Shown one piece after another: positions 9,108 through 19,089 of a DNA stretch of 64,000 bases. Under the pieces are notes generated by a model. That model was not told the DNA's origin. It searched no databases and was given only the letters and a program-made list of their open reading frames with translations. Both the position numbers and the translations under genes were made by a program. This DNA comes from Caballeronia concitans (lineage in GTDB: Bacteria; Pseudomonadota; Gammaproteobacteria; Burkholderiales; Burkholderiaceae): NCBI RefSeq assembly GCF_001544615.1, contig NZ_FCNV02000002.1, positions 1 to 64,000 of the forward strand. Direction: 5' to 3'. Every line of letters starts with the position of its first letter. The stretch's first letter is position 1.

Positions 9108-9548
9108 TCACAAATGCGTGCCCACCCAGTGCCACGCGACCGGTCCGCAGATCACGCCCCAGGTCATCGCGGTAATGAGAATGGACACGGTGACTGCGGC
9201 GCTCGCGCAGTCTTTCGCGCGGCCTGACAGCTCGTGGCGGTCGAGTGAAATGCGGTCGATGGCCGCCTCGATGCTCGAATTGATCAGCTCGACCAGCAGC
9301 ACGAGCAGCACGGACGCCGCCAGCAGCACGCGCTCCGCCGCGCTCACCGGCACGAGAAACGCGATCGGCAGCAGCACCGCCGCCACGCACGCCTCCTGAC
9401 GGAACGCGCTTTCCTCGCGCCAGGTGACGGCAATGCCGTCCCACGAGTGACGCAGCGCAAAGAGGCCGCGCAGCAGTCCGCGCCGTTTGACGGCGGCAGG
9501 CGTGCCGGCGGAAGAAGACGAATTCGATGACGAAGTTGGCCGGACCAT
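9108..9548 (-). CDS. dgkA: Diacylglycerol kinase, prokaryotic DgkA type
   Basis: A 146-residue membrane enzyme with the DgkA architecture: an amphipathic N-terminal part (LRHSWDGIAVTWREESAFRQE), then three membrane helices. The strongly conserved E-L-I-N-S-S-I-E-A-A-I-D-R motif is present, followed by AKDCASAAV. DgkA phosphorylates diacylglycerol at the inner membrane, recycling the lipid left by phosphatidylglycerol- and phosphatidylethanolamine-dependent transferases. It is divergent from the bcs operon, whose BcsG uses phosphatidylethanolamine and would release diacylglycerol. A functional link is attractive but is inference. The N-terminus has an extra Ser/Thr-rich stretch of about 20 residues. 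Confidence 0.93.
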   Translation of the reverse strand: MVRPTSSSNSSSSAGTPAAVKRRGLLRGLFALRHSWDGIAVTWREESAFRQEACVAAVLLPIAFLVPVSAAERVLLAASVLLVLLVELINSSIEAAIDRISLDRHELSGRAKDCASAAVTVSILITAMTWGVICGPVAWHWVGTHL

Positions 9549-9728
9549 GACGCGACGTGGCGGTTTTTGTTTGAAGGATGCTGAGTTGAACCGATCTGCC
9601 CGACATTATGCGTTTGTTCCGGCCGCTTCTCGACAGTGTCGGCAGCGCGCGTCCGTAAATCTCCACATCAATGCATGCGAGACGACGGCCATCGCCGCCA
9701 TGCCACGCACCGCTTCCCGGAATTGCCG
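9549..9728. promoter_or_regulatory. Divergent promoter region of dgkA and the bcs operon
   Basis: The 180 bases between the dgkA and bcsB starts must contain both promoters. No textbook -35/-10 pair is clear by eye. As the only sizeable gap upstream of nine collinear bcs genes, it is the likely main control point for cellulose synthesis. Confidence 0.5.
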
Positions 9729-12011
9729 ATGAAACCCGCCGTCTCCTTCTGCCTGTCGCTGGCAATGGCAGCCAGCGCACTCTACGCCGCAGCGCTGCCC
9801 GCCGCCGTTCCCGCTCCCGTGTCCGTCCCGGAAGCGTCCGCGGCAGCCGCCGACGCACCCGCCGACGCACCCGCCAACGCCACGACGACCCACATCCCGT
9901 TCTCCGCGCTCGGCGCGTGGCAGCCGCTGCAATTGCGCGGCCTCGAAGACGCCCGCTCGGTGTCGCTCGGCGTGCGGCTCGACCGCGTCGTGACCGGCGC
10001 GCGCCTGCGTCTGCGCTACACGTATTCGCCGGCGCTCGTGTTCGCGATGTCGCACGTGAAGGTGTCGATCAACAATGAAGTCATCGCCACCGTGCCGTTC
10101 GACAAGGAGCACGCCGGATCGACGGTCACGCAGGACATCCCGCTCGATCCGCGCCTCTTCACCGACTACAACCAGTTCGGGCTGCGCTTCATCGGCCATT
10201 ACACGCTCGACCATTGCGAAGACCCGGCGAACACCGCGCTCTGGGCCGACGTCAGTCCGGCGAGCGAATTCATCCTCGATACCGCGCCCATCAAGCTGCC
10301 GAGCGATCTCGCGCTCTTGCCCGCGCCGTTCTTCGATGCTCGCGACGTCAACCGGCTCACGCTGCCGTTCCTGCTGCCCGCATCGCCCGACAGCGCGACG
10401 CTCAGGAGCGCGGGCGTGCTCGCGTCGTGGTTCGGCGCGCTCGCCGATTATCGCGGCGCGCGTTTTCCGGTGGCGACGGCGCTGTCCGCGCTGCCCGCGA
10501 ACGAACACGCGGTCATCGTCGGCACGCGGGCGCAGTTGCCGCCGGGCATCGAACTGCCGCGCATCGACGGGCCGACGATCCTCGTCGCGGATAATCCCGC
10601 GTCCGCCGATCGCAAGCTGCTCGTCGTGACGGGCCGCGACGCCGCCGAAGTCGACGACGCCGTCTACGCGCTCGTGCTCGGCCGCACGGCCATGTCGGGC
10701 GCGTTCGCGAAGGTCACGCACGTGGACATCGGCAAGCCGCGCGAGCCCTACGACGCGCCGCGCTGGATGCCGACGAACCGCCCGGTGAGCTTCAAGGAAC
10801 TCGTCGACGATCCTTCGCGCCTGCAAGTGTCGGGGAGCGCACCCGACGCCATCCGCCTGAACCTGCGCGTGCCCGCCGATCTGTTCTCGTGGAACGCGGC
10901 GGGCGTGCCGCTCAATCTGAAATACCGCTACACCGCGCCGACGGTGCAGAACAACTCGGCGCTCGCCGTCGATATCAACGACCAGCTGGTGAAGTCGTTC
11001 CATCTGCCGGCCGCCAAGGCCGACGACAGCGAAGGGCGCATCCAGTTGCCGCTCTTGTCCGGCACGAATAGCGGCGCGGCGAACACGCTCGACATTCCGG
11101 CGTTTCGCGTCGGCAGCTCGAACCAGTTGCAGTTGCGCTTCAACATCGATTCGCAGAAGACCGGCCTGTGCGCGGGCGTGGCGACCAACACGGCGCGCGC
11201 GGCGGTGGACCCGGATTCGACCATCGACTTCTCGGGCTTCGTGCATTACGCGCGCATGCCGAATCTGGCGTACTTCGCCAACAGCGGCTTCCCGTTCACG
11301 CGATACGCCGATCTCGCGCAGACGGCCATCGTGATTCCCGATCGTCCGGCGCCCGCCGAACTCGAAGCCATGCTCACGATGCTCGGCCACATGGGCCAGT
11401 GGACCGGCCTGCCGAGCCTGCGCGTGACCATCGCGCGTCCCGGCGATGTCCCCGGCCTCGCGCAAAAGGATTTACTCGTGATCGGCGGCGCGCCGTCGTC
11501 GCCCGTGTTCGCGCGCTGGCGCGATGCGCTGCCGCTTTCCATCGCGAATCCGGCGGCGTCGCAGGCCGGCATCGCGCGTGCGTCGTTCTCGGTCCACGAA
11601 CAGTGGCGCGACGGCAAGCTCGTCACGCGCGGCGGCGCGTCGCTCGATCAGAACGGCCCGCTTGCCGCGCTCATGGGCTTCCAGTCGCCCGGCACGAAGG
11701 GGCGCAGCGTGATCGCGCTGGCCGCGACCGGAGAAGGCCATCTCGACGACCTGCTCGACGTGCTCGAGCGGTCCGACCGCGTCACGCAAGTGCAGGGCGA
11801 TGTCGCGCTCGTGCGGCGCGGCGGCGTGGACAGCATGCGCGTTGGCGAGACGTACATCGTCGGCTACGTGCCGTGGTACGCGAAGCTGTGGAGTCACGCG
11901 GTGGCGCATCCGGTGCTGCTCGGCTTGGTCGGCGCGATCGCGGGCCTGCTGCTCGCCGTCGGCGCATTCGCCGGGCTTCAGGAACTGGCCGCGCGCCGCA
12001 AGGGTATCTGA
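9729..12011 (+). CDS. bcsB: Cellulose synthase periplasmic regulatory subunit BcsB
   Basis: A 760-residue protein: an N-terminal signal peptide (MKPAVSFCLSLAMAASALYA), a long periplasmic part with alternating carbohydrate-binding and flavodoxin-like modules, and a single C-terminal membrane helix (VLLGLVGAIAGLLLAVGAFA) that anchors BcsB to BcsA. BcsB guides the nascent glucan through the periplasm and is required for BcsA activity. The ATG at 9729 starts the signal peptide; the frame opens earlier at 9636 but that extension looks non-coding. BcsB is the first gene of this operon and is separated from bcsA by about 8 kb, unlike the usual adjacent A-B order. Three bases separate it from bcsZ. 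Confidence 0.95.
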   Translation: MKPAVSFCLSLAMAASALYAAALPAAVPAPVSVPEASAAAADAPADAPANATTTHIPFSALGAWQPLQLRGLEDARSVSLGVRLDRVVTGARLRLRYTYSPALVFAMSHVKVSINNEVIATVPFDKEHAGSTVTQDIPLDPRLFTDYNQFGLRFIGHYTLDHCEDPANTALWADVSPASEFILDTAPIKLPSDLALLPAPFFDARDVNRLTLPFLLPASPDSATLRSAGVLASWFGALADYRGARFPVATALSALPANEHAVIVGTRAQLPPGIELPRIDGPTILVADNPASADRKLLVVTGRDAAEVDDAVYALVLGRTAMSGAFAKVTHVDIGKPREPYDAPRWMPTNRPVSFKELVDDPSRLQVSGSAPDAIRLNLRVPADLFSWNAAGVPLNLKYRYTAPTVQNNSALAVDINDQLVKSFHLPAAKADDSEGRIQLPLLSGTNSGAANTLDIPAFRVGSSNQLQLRFNIDSQKTGLCAGVATNTARAAVDPDSTIDFSGFVHYARMPNLAYFANSGFPFTRYADLAQTAIVIPDRPAPAELEAMLTMLGHMGQWTGLPSLRVTIARPGDVPGLAQKDLLVIGGAPSSPVFARWRDALPLSIANPAASQAGIARASFSVHEQWRDGKLVTRGGASLDQNGPLAALMGFQSPGTKGRSVIALAATGEGHLDDLLDVLERSDRVTQVQGDVALVRRGGVDSMRVGETYIVGYVPWYAKLWSHAVAHPVLLGLVGAIAGLLLAVGAFAGLQELAARRKGI

Positions 12012-12014
12012 GCG

Positions 12015-13187
12015 ATGACTCCGGTTCTCCGCCGCGTGGCCGGCGTCATGGCGATGACGGCGCTGTTCGCATCGTTCCCGGCCAGCGCCGCCGATGTCGA
12101 TGCCGACGCCACCTCGCCGCTCGCGTGCCGCTCGTCGTGGCCGCGCTGGGACGCGTTCAAGCGCGATTTCGTGTCGAAGGAAGGCCGCGTGATCGACGCC
12201 GGTTCGGCCGATGAGCGCACGGTGTCGGAAGGGCAGTCGTACGCGCTTTTCTTCGCGCTCGTCGCGAACGACCGCGCGAGCTTCGACACGATTCTCCGCT
12301 GGACCGAAAACAATCTCGCGGCGGGCGACCTGACCGCGCGCCTGCCCGCGTGGCTCTGGGGCCGCGACGCGTCCGGCGCGTTCCGCGTGCTGGATACGAA
12401 CGCCGCGTCGGACGCGGATTTGTGGATCGCGTATGCGCTGATCGAGGCGGGCCGCGCGTGGGGCGAGCGCAGCTACACGGCGCGCGGCGCATCGCTCGCG
12501 CGGCGCGTGCTCGACGAGGAATCGGCGACGGTGCCCGGTCTCGGCCTCACGCTTTTGCCCGGCCCGGCGGGTTTCCATCCGGCCGCCGATGTCTGGCGCG
12601 TGAATCCGAGCTACGCGCCGCTGCAAGTCATTCGCGGCATCGGCGCAAGTCTTGCCGACGATGCCCGCTGGCCGCGCCTCGCCGCGTCGTCGGCTCGCAT
12701 GCTGGCCGATACCGCGCCGCGCGGATTCTCGCCGGACTGGGCGCTGTATCGCGCGAATCGCGGTTTCGAGCCGGATACCGACACGCAAGCCGAAAGCGCC
12801 TACAACGCGATCCGTGTCTATCTGTGGGCGGGCATGCTGGCATCGTCCGACGCTGCGCGCGCGGGTCTGCTGCAACGTTTCGCGCCGTTCGCCGCGTACA
12901 TCGCGGAGCACGGCGCGCCGCCCGAGCGCGTCGATACGCGCACCGGCCGCCCTGGACTGAACGACGGCAACGCGGGCTTCTCCGCCGCCGCCGTGCCGTT
13001 TCTCGCGGCGCGCGGCGAATCCGCTCTCGCCGATGCGCAGGCTGCACGCGCCGAAGCCGAAACCGCGCCGGGCTATTACACGAGCGTGCTGACGCTCTTC
13101 GGCCTCGGCTTTCGCGAGGGACGGTATCGCTTCGCGGCGAACGGCACGCTGGAGACGGCGGCATCGCAATGCGGAGGTGTCCGATGA
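12015..13187 (+). CDS. bcsZ: Periplasmic endo-1,4-beta-glucanase BcsZ (glycoside hydrolase family 8)
   Basis: A 390-residue GH8 enzyme with a signal peptide cleaved near FPASAADV. The likely catalytic acid lies in the motif VSEGQSYALFFAL (Glu72) and the second conserved acidic cluster in SDADLWIAYAL (Asp133/Asp135). A W-R-V-N-P-S-Y motif and a tail ending with a catalytic-domain GYYTSVLTLFGLGF segment fit the family. BcsZ trims cellulose in the periplasm and is needed for normal export. It lies between bcsB and bcsC. The stop overlaps the bcsC start by four bases (ATGA), indicating translational coupling. Confidence 0.95.
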   Translation: MTPVLRRVAGVMAMTALFASFPASAADVDADATSPLACRSSWPRWDAFKRDFVSKEGRVIDAGSADERTVSEGQSYALFFALVANDRASFDTILRWTENNLAAGDLTARLPAWLWGRDASGAFRVLDTNAASDADLWIAYALIEAGRAWGERSYTARGASLARRVLDEESATVPGLGLTLLPGPAGFHPAADVWRVNPSYAPLQVIRGIGASLADDARWPRLAASSARMLADTAPRGFSPDWALYRANRGFEPDTDTQAESAYNAIRVYLWAGMLASSDAARAGLLQRFAPFAAYIAEHGAPPERVDTRTGRPGLNDGNAGFSAAAVPFLAARGESALADAQAARAEAETAPGYYTSVLTLFGLGFREGRYRFAANGTLETAASQCGGVR

Positions 13188-16100
13188 CGCGCGCGCTTCG
13201 TGTCAGACGCGCGACGCCCGGGCCGCTGCGCGCCGCGCTGATTTCGGCGAGCATCGTCTGCGCGTCGCCATGGCCGGCGATGCCCGCGCATGCGGCGAAC
13301 GTGCGGGCATCGAACATCGCTCAAAGCGAAGTCGCGCCGCTGCAACCGCTTCAACCGCTTCAACCGATTCCCGCGCGCCTTTACGCCACCGCGCGCGCGT
13401 GGGCGAACAAGCATCGCGACGATCTCGCGTTGCAGGCCATCGACAAGGCTTTGCTGATCGCGCCCGACGAGCCGCGCCTGCTCGCGGAACGCGTGCGCAT
13501 CCAGTTGCGGCTCGGCCAGGCACAACAGGCGGCGGCGACGCTCGCGCGCATGAAAACCGCCGCGCCCGATGCGCTCCTCACGCGGCAAGTCGATGACGAA
13601 TACCGCGTCGCCGTCAGCGGCCGTCAGGAAATGGCGGCCGTGCGGCTGCTGTTCCGAAGCGGCCAGTCGGAAGAAGCCGCGCGCCGCGTGTCGGCGCTGT
13701 TTCCGCATGGCGCGCCGTCGGGGGCGCTGGGCGCGGAGTACTACCAGATCATCGCAGCGACGCCCGCACGCCGGAACGAGGCGCTCAATGCGCTGCATCG
13801 CCGCGTTGCCGCCGATCCCGACGACATCGACGCCGCGCTCACGCTCGCGCGCCTGCTGAACGCCAGCGACGCGACGCGCGCGGAAGCGAACCGCATCGCG
13901 TGGAATCTGGCCGCGCGCACCGACGCCGACCGCGGCACCGCGCTCGACCTCTGGCGTCGCGTGCTGCAAGCGGCGGGCGCGGACACGGCGTATCTGCCCG
14001 CGTTGCGCGCGTATCTCGCGCTCGTTCCCGACGACAGCGAATTGAGCGACCGCGTCGCGCTGCTCGACGCGCGCGTCGAGGCGCAGAAGAAGCTCGCGCG
14101 CGATCCCGATTACATCGCGCAGCAACGCGGCCTCGCGGCGCTCGCGCACGGCGATGTCGCGACGGCGTCGCCGTTGCTCGCGCGCGCCGCCGCCGCTCGT
14201 CCGACCGATGCCGAAGCGGTCGGCGGACTCGGCATGGCCCGCATGCGCGAAGGCCAGCGCGACGAGGCGCGCGCGCTGTTCGAACGCGCTGCCGCGCTCG
14301 CGCCCGACAACCGCGCGAAATGGCAGGGCCTCGCGCGCACCGCGCAGTTCTGGGGCACGCTCGCGCACGCACGCGATGCCGCCAACGCGGCCAAGCCGGC
14401 CGATGCCGAACGCTTCGCCCGCGAGGCGCTCGCGATGCAGCCGGGCAACGCCGACGCCCAGCTCCTGCTCGCCGATGCGCTCCTCGCGCAACGCAACTGG
14501 CGCGCCGCCGAACCGATGCTGCGCGCGCAACTCGCCGGTCCCGCGCCGAGCCTGTCGGCGTTGCGCAGCACGCGCACGCTGCTCGAAAGTACCGGGCGCG
14601 CGAACGAAGTCGAACCGCTCATCGAGGCGCTGCAAAGCCGCTTCACCGCCGCCGACGATCGCGAAAGCCTCGTCGCGATGCGCGCGGATCTCGTCGCCGC
14701 GAAGGCGCAGCAGCTTGCCGACAGCGGCCGCAACGGTCCGGCGGCGCAGGCGTACGAAGCATCGCTGCGGATCGATCCGAATCAGCCGTGGACGCGCTTC
14801 GCGCTCGCGCGGCTTTATCAGAACCTCGGCCTGCCGCAACTGGGCCGCGCCGTGATGGACGACGGCCTCGCGCGCACGCCGAATGCGCAGATGCGCTACG
14901 CGAGCGCGTTGTATCGCAATTCGACGGACGATCTCGCGGGCGCGCAAGCCGCGCTCGGTTCTGTTCCCGACGCCGAGCGCACCGACGCGATGCGCGCGCT
15001 CGCCCGCAATCTGAATGCGCAGCAAGCGCTGCGCGATGCCCGCGCCGCGTATGCACGAAACGACGCCGCCGCCGCGCAAGCCGCGCTGGATCGCGCGCAA
15101 TCGGACGCGACGGACGATGCCGACATGCTCGCGTCGATCGGCGCGCTGTACATCGATCATGGCGATGCGGCGCGCGGTCTCGCGCTGTTGCGCGACTGGA
15201 TGGCCGCGCATCCCGAGAAGACCGACGCCGACGTGCGCCTGCGCTACGGCGATCTGCTCGGCGCGGCGCGGCGCGAAACCGAACTCGCGGGCGTGCTCGC
15301 GCAGCTTCGCGGCGACGACGCACTGACGCCGCGCCAGCGCGAGCGGCTCGAAGATCAATCGTTGCGCGGCGTGCTGCGCCGGGCCGACGACGCCATCGCC
15401 GCCGCCGACTACGCGCGCGCCCGCGCGTTGCTCGCCACGGTCAGCGAAGCGGGCCGCCGCGACAAGCGTTATGCGTTCGAAGTCGCGGACCTCGCGCGCG
15501 TGCAGGGCGATTACGCCACGGCGCGCGCGGCGCTCGCGCCGGTGCTGGCCGCATCGCCCGACGACTTCGAGACGCAGCTCACGCTCGCGCGCGTGCTGGG
15601 CGACAGCGGCAAGCGCCGCGACGCGCTCGCGATCGTGCAGCGCGTGGTCGACACCGCGCCGCCCGACGACATCGACACGCGCCTGTCCGCCGCGCGCCGT
15701 CTCTCGGCGCTGCGCCGTCCGCGCGATGCGCAGCACATCACCGAACCGCTGCGCGTCGCGTATCCGGCGCGGCCGGACGTGACCTTGCAGGCCGGACGCG
15801 TCGCCGAGGATCTGGGCGATTACGCGGATGCGGCGTCGCTGTATCGGCTGTCGATGGATCAGGAGCGCGCGGCAGGCGTCGCGCCGGCGTTCAGCGCGCC
15901 TGCGGGCGCCATCCGCCCGACGCCCGCGCAGTCCGCTTTCGACGATCTGAACCAGCGCCGCAATCCGGAAGTCGAGACGGCGTGGATTCCGGCGTACAAG
16001 TCCGGCGATGCCGGCGTGTCCGAGTATCACGCGCAGCAGGTGCCGATCTACGTGCAGATTCCGTATCGCTACGACGGCCACTTCTTCATTCACGCGGACG

Positions 16101-17179
16101 CGGTTCATCTCGATGCCGGGACGCTCGACGACAACGGCTTCTTCAATCCGTCGAACGTCGCGGCGGGGCAGACGCCTTCCAGCGTGGTGAGCCAGTTCGG
16201 CACGACCGCCGGCTTCTACGACAGCGCGAACACCACGGCGCTGCAGAATCATCTCGCGTCGGCGCCCGTGACGCCGGGCGATCTGCATCAGCATGCGAAC
16301 GGACTCGGCGGGGGATTCGGCTATGTATCCGATGCATGGCGATTCGACCTCGGCTCGACGCCCATCGGCTTTCCGGTGCATTACCTCGTCGGCGGCGCGC
16401 GCTACCGGTTCGATGCCGGACCGGCGAGCCTGTCCGTGTCCGCATCGCGGCGCGCGGTGACGAGCAGCGAACTGTCCTACGCGGGACTCGCCGATCCGCT
16501 CACACATACCGTCTGGGGCGGCGTGCGGCGCGACGGCATCGACGTTCACGTGGGCGCGGATTTCGGCAGGATCGAAACCTTCGCGGATATCGGCGTGGCC
16601 GAACTGAGCGGGCGCAATGTCGCGGGCAATCAGGAATTCACGCTGCGCACCGGCTTCAACGTGCCCGTGTACGAGCGCGCGACGATGCGCGTGTTGACCG
16701 GTCTCGTCGGCAATGCGTGGCATTACACCGAGAATTTGCGCTACTACACGTTCGGGCAGGGCGGTTATTACAGCCCGCAGCGCTATCTGTCGCTCGGCGT
16801 GCCGCTCGAGTTCATGGGCAAGCGCAACGGCTTCATGTGGGACGTCACGGCGACGGCGGGCGTTTCGAACGCGTACGAAAAGGATTCGCCGTATTTTCCG
16901 AACGGACTGCCGGCGGTGGCGGGGCTTTCGGCCGCCGATCTCAGCCAGTTGAAGTTCAGCGGCAGTTCCACGCGCGGCGTCAGCTTTTCCTATGGACTCG
17001 CGGCGACGGTCGAGTATCGGATGAGTCCGCAACTGGCAGTGGGCGCGCGCGTGAGCATCGATCATTCGCACGACTACGCGCCGAGTTCCGGCATGGTCTA
17101 CGCGCGCTTTGCCTTCTCGGCGCGCAAGGACGATTACCGCATCAGCCCGCAGCCGGTGCGGCTGTATTCGAGTTATTGA
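13184..17179 (+). CDS. bcsC: Cellulose export outer-membrane protein BcsC (TPR scaffold plus beta-barrel)
   Basis: A 1331-residue protein, somewhat longer than E. coli BcsC (about 1157). It has a signal peptide ending near AMPAHAANV, about 850 residues of TPR-like helical repeats rich in Ala/Arg, and a C-terminal porin domain. The last part begins about residue 925 with RRNPEVETAWIPAYKSGD and ends in an aromatic C-terminus (LYSSY). The TPR part bridges the periplasm and binds cellulose; the 16-strand barrel exports it. The ATG at 13184 is chosen because GGAGGT precedes it and it overlaps the bcsZ stop; the longer open frame to 12350 is a shadow of bcsZ. A 9-base unit repeated three times near 13340-13366 encodes LQPLQPLQP. 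Confidence 0.95.
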   Translation: MTRALRVRRATPGPLRAALISASIVCASPWPAMPAHAANVRASNIAQSEVAPLQPLQPLQPIPARLYATARAWANKHRDDLALQAIDKALLIAPDEPRLLAERVRIQLRLGQAQQAAATLARMKTAAPDALLTRQVDDEYRVAVSGRQEMAAVRLLFRSGQSEEAARRVSALFPHGAPSGALGAEYYQIIAATPARRNEALNALHRRVAADPDDIDAALTLARLLNASDATRAEANRIAWNLAARTDADRGTALDLWRRVLQAAGADTAYLPALRAYLALVPDDSELSDRVALLDARVEAQKKLARDPDYIAQQRGLAALAHGDVATASPLLARAAAARPTDAEAVGGLGMARMREGQRDEARALFERAAALAPDNRAKWQGLARTAQFWGTLAHARDAANAAKPADAERFAREALAMQPGNADAQLLLADALLAQRNWRAAEPMLRAQLAGPAPSLSALRSTRTLLESTGRANEVEPLIEALQSRFTAADDRESLVAMRADLVAAKAQQLADSGRNGPAAQAYEASLRIDPNQPWTRFALARLYQNLGLPQLGRAVMDDGLARTPNAQMRYASALYRNSTDDLAGAQAALGSVPDAERTDAMRALARNLNAQQALRDARAAYARNDAAAAQAALDRAQSDATDDADMLASIGALYIDHGDAARGLALLRDWMAAHPEKTDADVRLRYGDLLGAARRETELAGVLAQLRGDDALTPRQRERLEDQSLRGVLRRADDAIAAADYARARALLATVSEAGRRDKRYAFEVADLARVQGDYATARAALAPVLAASPDDFETQLTLARVLGDSGKRRDALAIVQRVVDTAPPDDIDTRLSAARRLSALRRPRDAQHITEPLRVAYPARPDVTLQAGRVAEDLGDYADAASLYRLSMDQERAAGVAPAFSAPAGAIRPTPAQSAFDDLNQRRNPEVETAWIPAYKSGDAGVSEYHAQQVPIYVQIPYRYDGHFFIHADAVHLDAGTLDDNGFFNPSNVAAGQTPSSVVSQFGTTAGFYDSANTTALQNHLASAPVTPGDLHQHANGLGGGFGYVSDAWRFDLGSTPIGFPVHYLVGGARYRFDAGPASLSVSASRRAVTSSELSYAGLADPLTHTVWGGVRRDGIDVHVGADFGRIETFADIGVAELSGRNVAGNQEFTLRTGFNVPVYERATMRVLTGLVGNAWHYTENLRYYTFGQGGYYSPQRYLSLGVPLEFMGKRNGFMWDVTATAGVSNAYEKDSPYFPNGLPAVAGLSAADLSQLKFSGSSTRGVSFSYGLAATVEYRMSPQLAVGARVSIDHSHDYAPSSGMVYARFAFSARKDDYRISPQPVRLYSSY

Positions 17180-17197
17180 CCGGCGGCGAGAGAACGT

Positions 17198-19087
17198 ATG
17201 AGCACTGAATTGAACCCTTCGCCACGCGCCGCCGCCCGCACACCGGGCGTGCTGTCCGCGCTCGCGCAGTTCGCGCGCACGCGTTTTTCGCGCGATGACG
17301 ACGTGACCGGCCGCCTCGGCATCGATGCGCTGCCCGCCGATCTCGCCACGCTCGCGCCCGGCGCGCTGTACGCGGTGCAGGTCGCGCCGCGTTCGCCCGA
17401 ATGCGATGCGCTGATCTGGGAAACGGCGCGCGCGGCGGGCGACCGGTCCGTGACCGTCGTGCTCGCGCGCGAACGGGCGCAGGCCGCCGCGCGGCTGCGT
17501 GAAGTGGGCTTCGCGGGAGCGTCGACGGCGGGGTGGGCGCGTCGTCTGAATGTGCTCGCGATGCCCGACGATGCGCCTTCCGCCGAACCGCCGCTCGCGC
17601 TCGCCCGCCTTTACGGCGGCTTGCGCGCGCTCAAGCGCTTCGGCTTGCGCCGTCATGCGCTGTTCATCGTCGAAGGCGCGCAACGCTGGTTCGCCTGGGG
17701 CGACACGGCGGCGCTCGCGCGCGAAGGCCGCCTGCTGTCGGACTGGTGCGCGGCGCGCGGCATCACGATGATCCTCCTCCTCGGCAACGATGCCGCCGCG
17801 CCCGAATCGGACCTGTCGCCCGATTTTGACGAAGCCGCCGACAAGCCTGGCGGACGCGAGCTGAACGGCGCGTGCGCGGGCGTCGCGCGCATGCGGCGCT
17901 CGCACGGCGAACTGCTGTGGCAAGTCGATTTCTGGCGCACCGGCAGCGCGTTCGTCACCGGCGACGTGCGCGCGCTGCGTTTCACCGACGATGGCCGCTT
18001 GAGCGTCGCATCGCCGGGAGCGGAAAGCGGCGTGCGGGACGCGTCGCATCGCGCGATGCGGATTGCGCCCGATGAAGATCGCGTCGTCGTGTGCCGGTCC
18101 GTGACCGGCGACGAGCCGTGGGTGCCGCGCAACTGGGAACTGCTCGACGGCCGCGACGCCGTGGTCGCCGCGTGCCGTGACGCGCGCGGCGCGACGGTCG
18201 TGCTCGCGCATCACGACGGCGCGCAGCTCGAGCCGCTGTGCGAAGCGGTGCATGCGCTGCGGCGCCGCTGCGGTCGCGCGCTGAAGATCGCGGTGGTCGA
18301 GCGCGGCGAAGTGCTGCGTCATCAATACGAACTGCTGATGCTGAGCCTCGGCGCAAACGTGGTGATCGGGCGCGACGTGCCGTTCTCGCGGCTCGAATCG
18401 CTGCTGCAATCGGTGCAGGGCCAGCTTTACACGCGGCCGCTGGTGCCGGATTACCGCACCGCCCTCGCCGCGTCGCTCGCGGATGCCGCGCTCGGTTATC
18501 TCAACGTCGGCGCGTTCTGCGCGCAGGCACAAGGCGCGCTCGCGCGCGGCGCGGTGCTGCGTCTGCCGCACGTGCTGGCCAGGCTCACGCTGCCGCCGAC
18601 GCTCGCCCATGTCGATGCCCTCGGCTGCTGCCGTCCGCGCCGCGCGGGCGACGTGTTCACCGCCGACGCGACGCATCTCTACGTGTTCCTCTTCGGCTGC
18701 CGGCTCGCCGACGCCGAGGCCGCGCTCGGGCGCATCTTCACCGAGCCGGTGGAACGCGTGGCGATGGACGTCACGTATCTGTCGAACGACGGCATCGCCG
18801 CGCAACTCGACGCGCTCGATGCCGCGAACCGTCGCGCGCCCGCCGCCGATTACAGCGACCTGTTCGCTAACGCCGCGCGCCCGGCCGCGAAACCCGCCGA
18901 AGCGGCGCAAGAGCCTGAATCCGTGCGCCGAGCGCGGGCCGAACTGGATGCGCTTCAGGCCGCGCTGGACAGCGAAGCGCGCAAGCAGGGCGCGGATGCG
19001 CCCATCGCGCGTGAACCCGCGCCGCGCGCCCAACGCGTGCGCCGCGCCGTGCCGGCCCGCATGCCGCTCGCCGAACCGAGGAACTGA
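17198..19087 (+). CDS. bcsE: Cellulose biosynthesis protein BcsE (c-di-GMP-binding GIL domain)
   Basis: A 629-residue cytosolic protein, longer than E. coli BcsE (523), with no membrane segment. Its central and C-terminal parts follow the BcsE pattern, including GGLRALKRFGLRRHALFIVEG, LSDWCAARGITMILLLG and the late segment AGDVFTADATHLYVFLFGC. BcsE binds c-di-GMP through its GIL domain, associates with BcsF and the BcsRQ complex and boosts cellulose output. I could not place the c-di-GMP RxxD residues with certainty. A ribosome site (GGCGGCGAGAG) precedes the ATG at 17198, 18 bases after bcsC. The C-terminal 90 residues are low-complexity, Ala/Arg-rich and probably disordered. Confidence 0.88.
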   Translation: MSTELNPSPRAAARTPGVLSALAQFARTRFSRDDDVTGRLGIDALPADLATLAPGALYAVQVAPRSPECDALIWETARAAGDRSVTVVLARERAQAAARLREVGFAGASTAGWARRLNVLAMPDDAPSAEPPLALARLYGGLRALKRFGLRRHALFIVEGAQRWFAWGDTAALAREGRLLSDWCAARGITMILLLGNDAAAPESDLSPDFDEAADKPGGRELNGACAGVARMRRSHGELLWQVDFWRTGSAFVTGDVRALRFTDDGRLSVASPGAESGVRDASHRAMRIAPDEDRVVVCRSVTGDEPWVPRNWELLDGRDAVVAACRDARGATVVLAHHDGAQLEPLCEAVHALRRRCGRALKIAVVERGEVLRHQYELLMLSLGANVVIGRDVPFSRLESLLQSVQGQLYTRPLVPDYRTALAASLADAALGYLNVGAFCAQAQGALARGAVLRLPHVLARLTLPPTLAHVDALGCCRPRRAGDVFTADATHLYVFLFGCRLADAEAALGRIFTEPVERVAMDVTYLSNDGIAAQLDALDAANRRAPAADYSDLFANAARPAAKPAEAAQEPESVRRARAELDALQAALDSEARKQGADAPIAREPAPRAQRVRRAVPARMPLAEPRN

Positions 19088-19089
19088 AC

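Noticed and set aside
9606-11465. 619-codon minus-strand frame
   Set aside because: Antisense to bcsB; Arg/His/Gly-rich, no recognisable family.
12350-13183. A long N-terminal extension of the bcsC frame
   Set aside because: It overlaps bcsZ in another frame; the true start at 13184 has GGAGGT and a signal peptide.
13076-19033. A 1985-codon open frame on the minus strand
   Set aside because: It lies antisense to bcsC and bcsE. Its Arg/His-rich product is what high-GC genes give on the opposite strand, and the plus-strand proteins have clear families.
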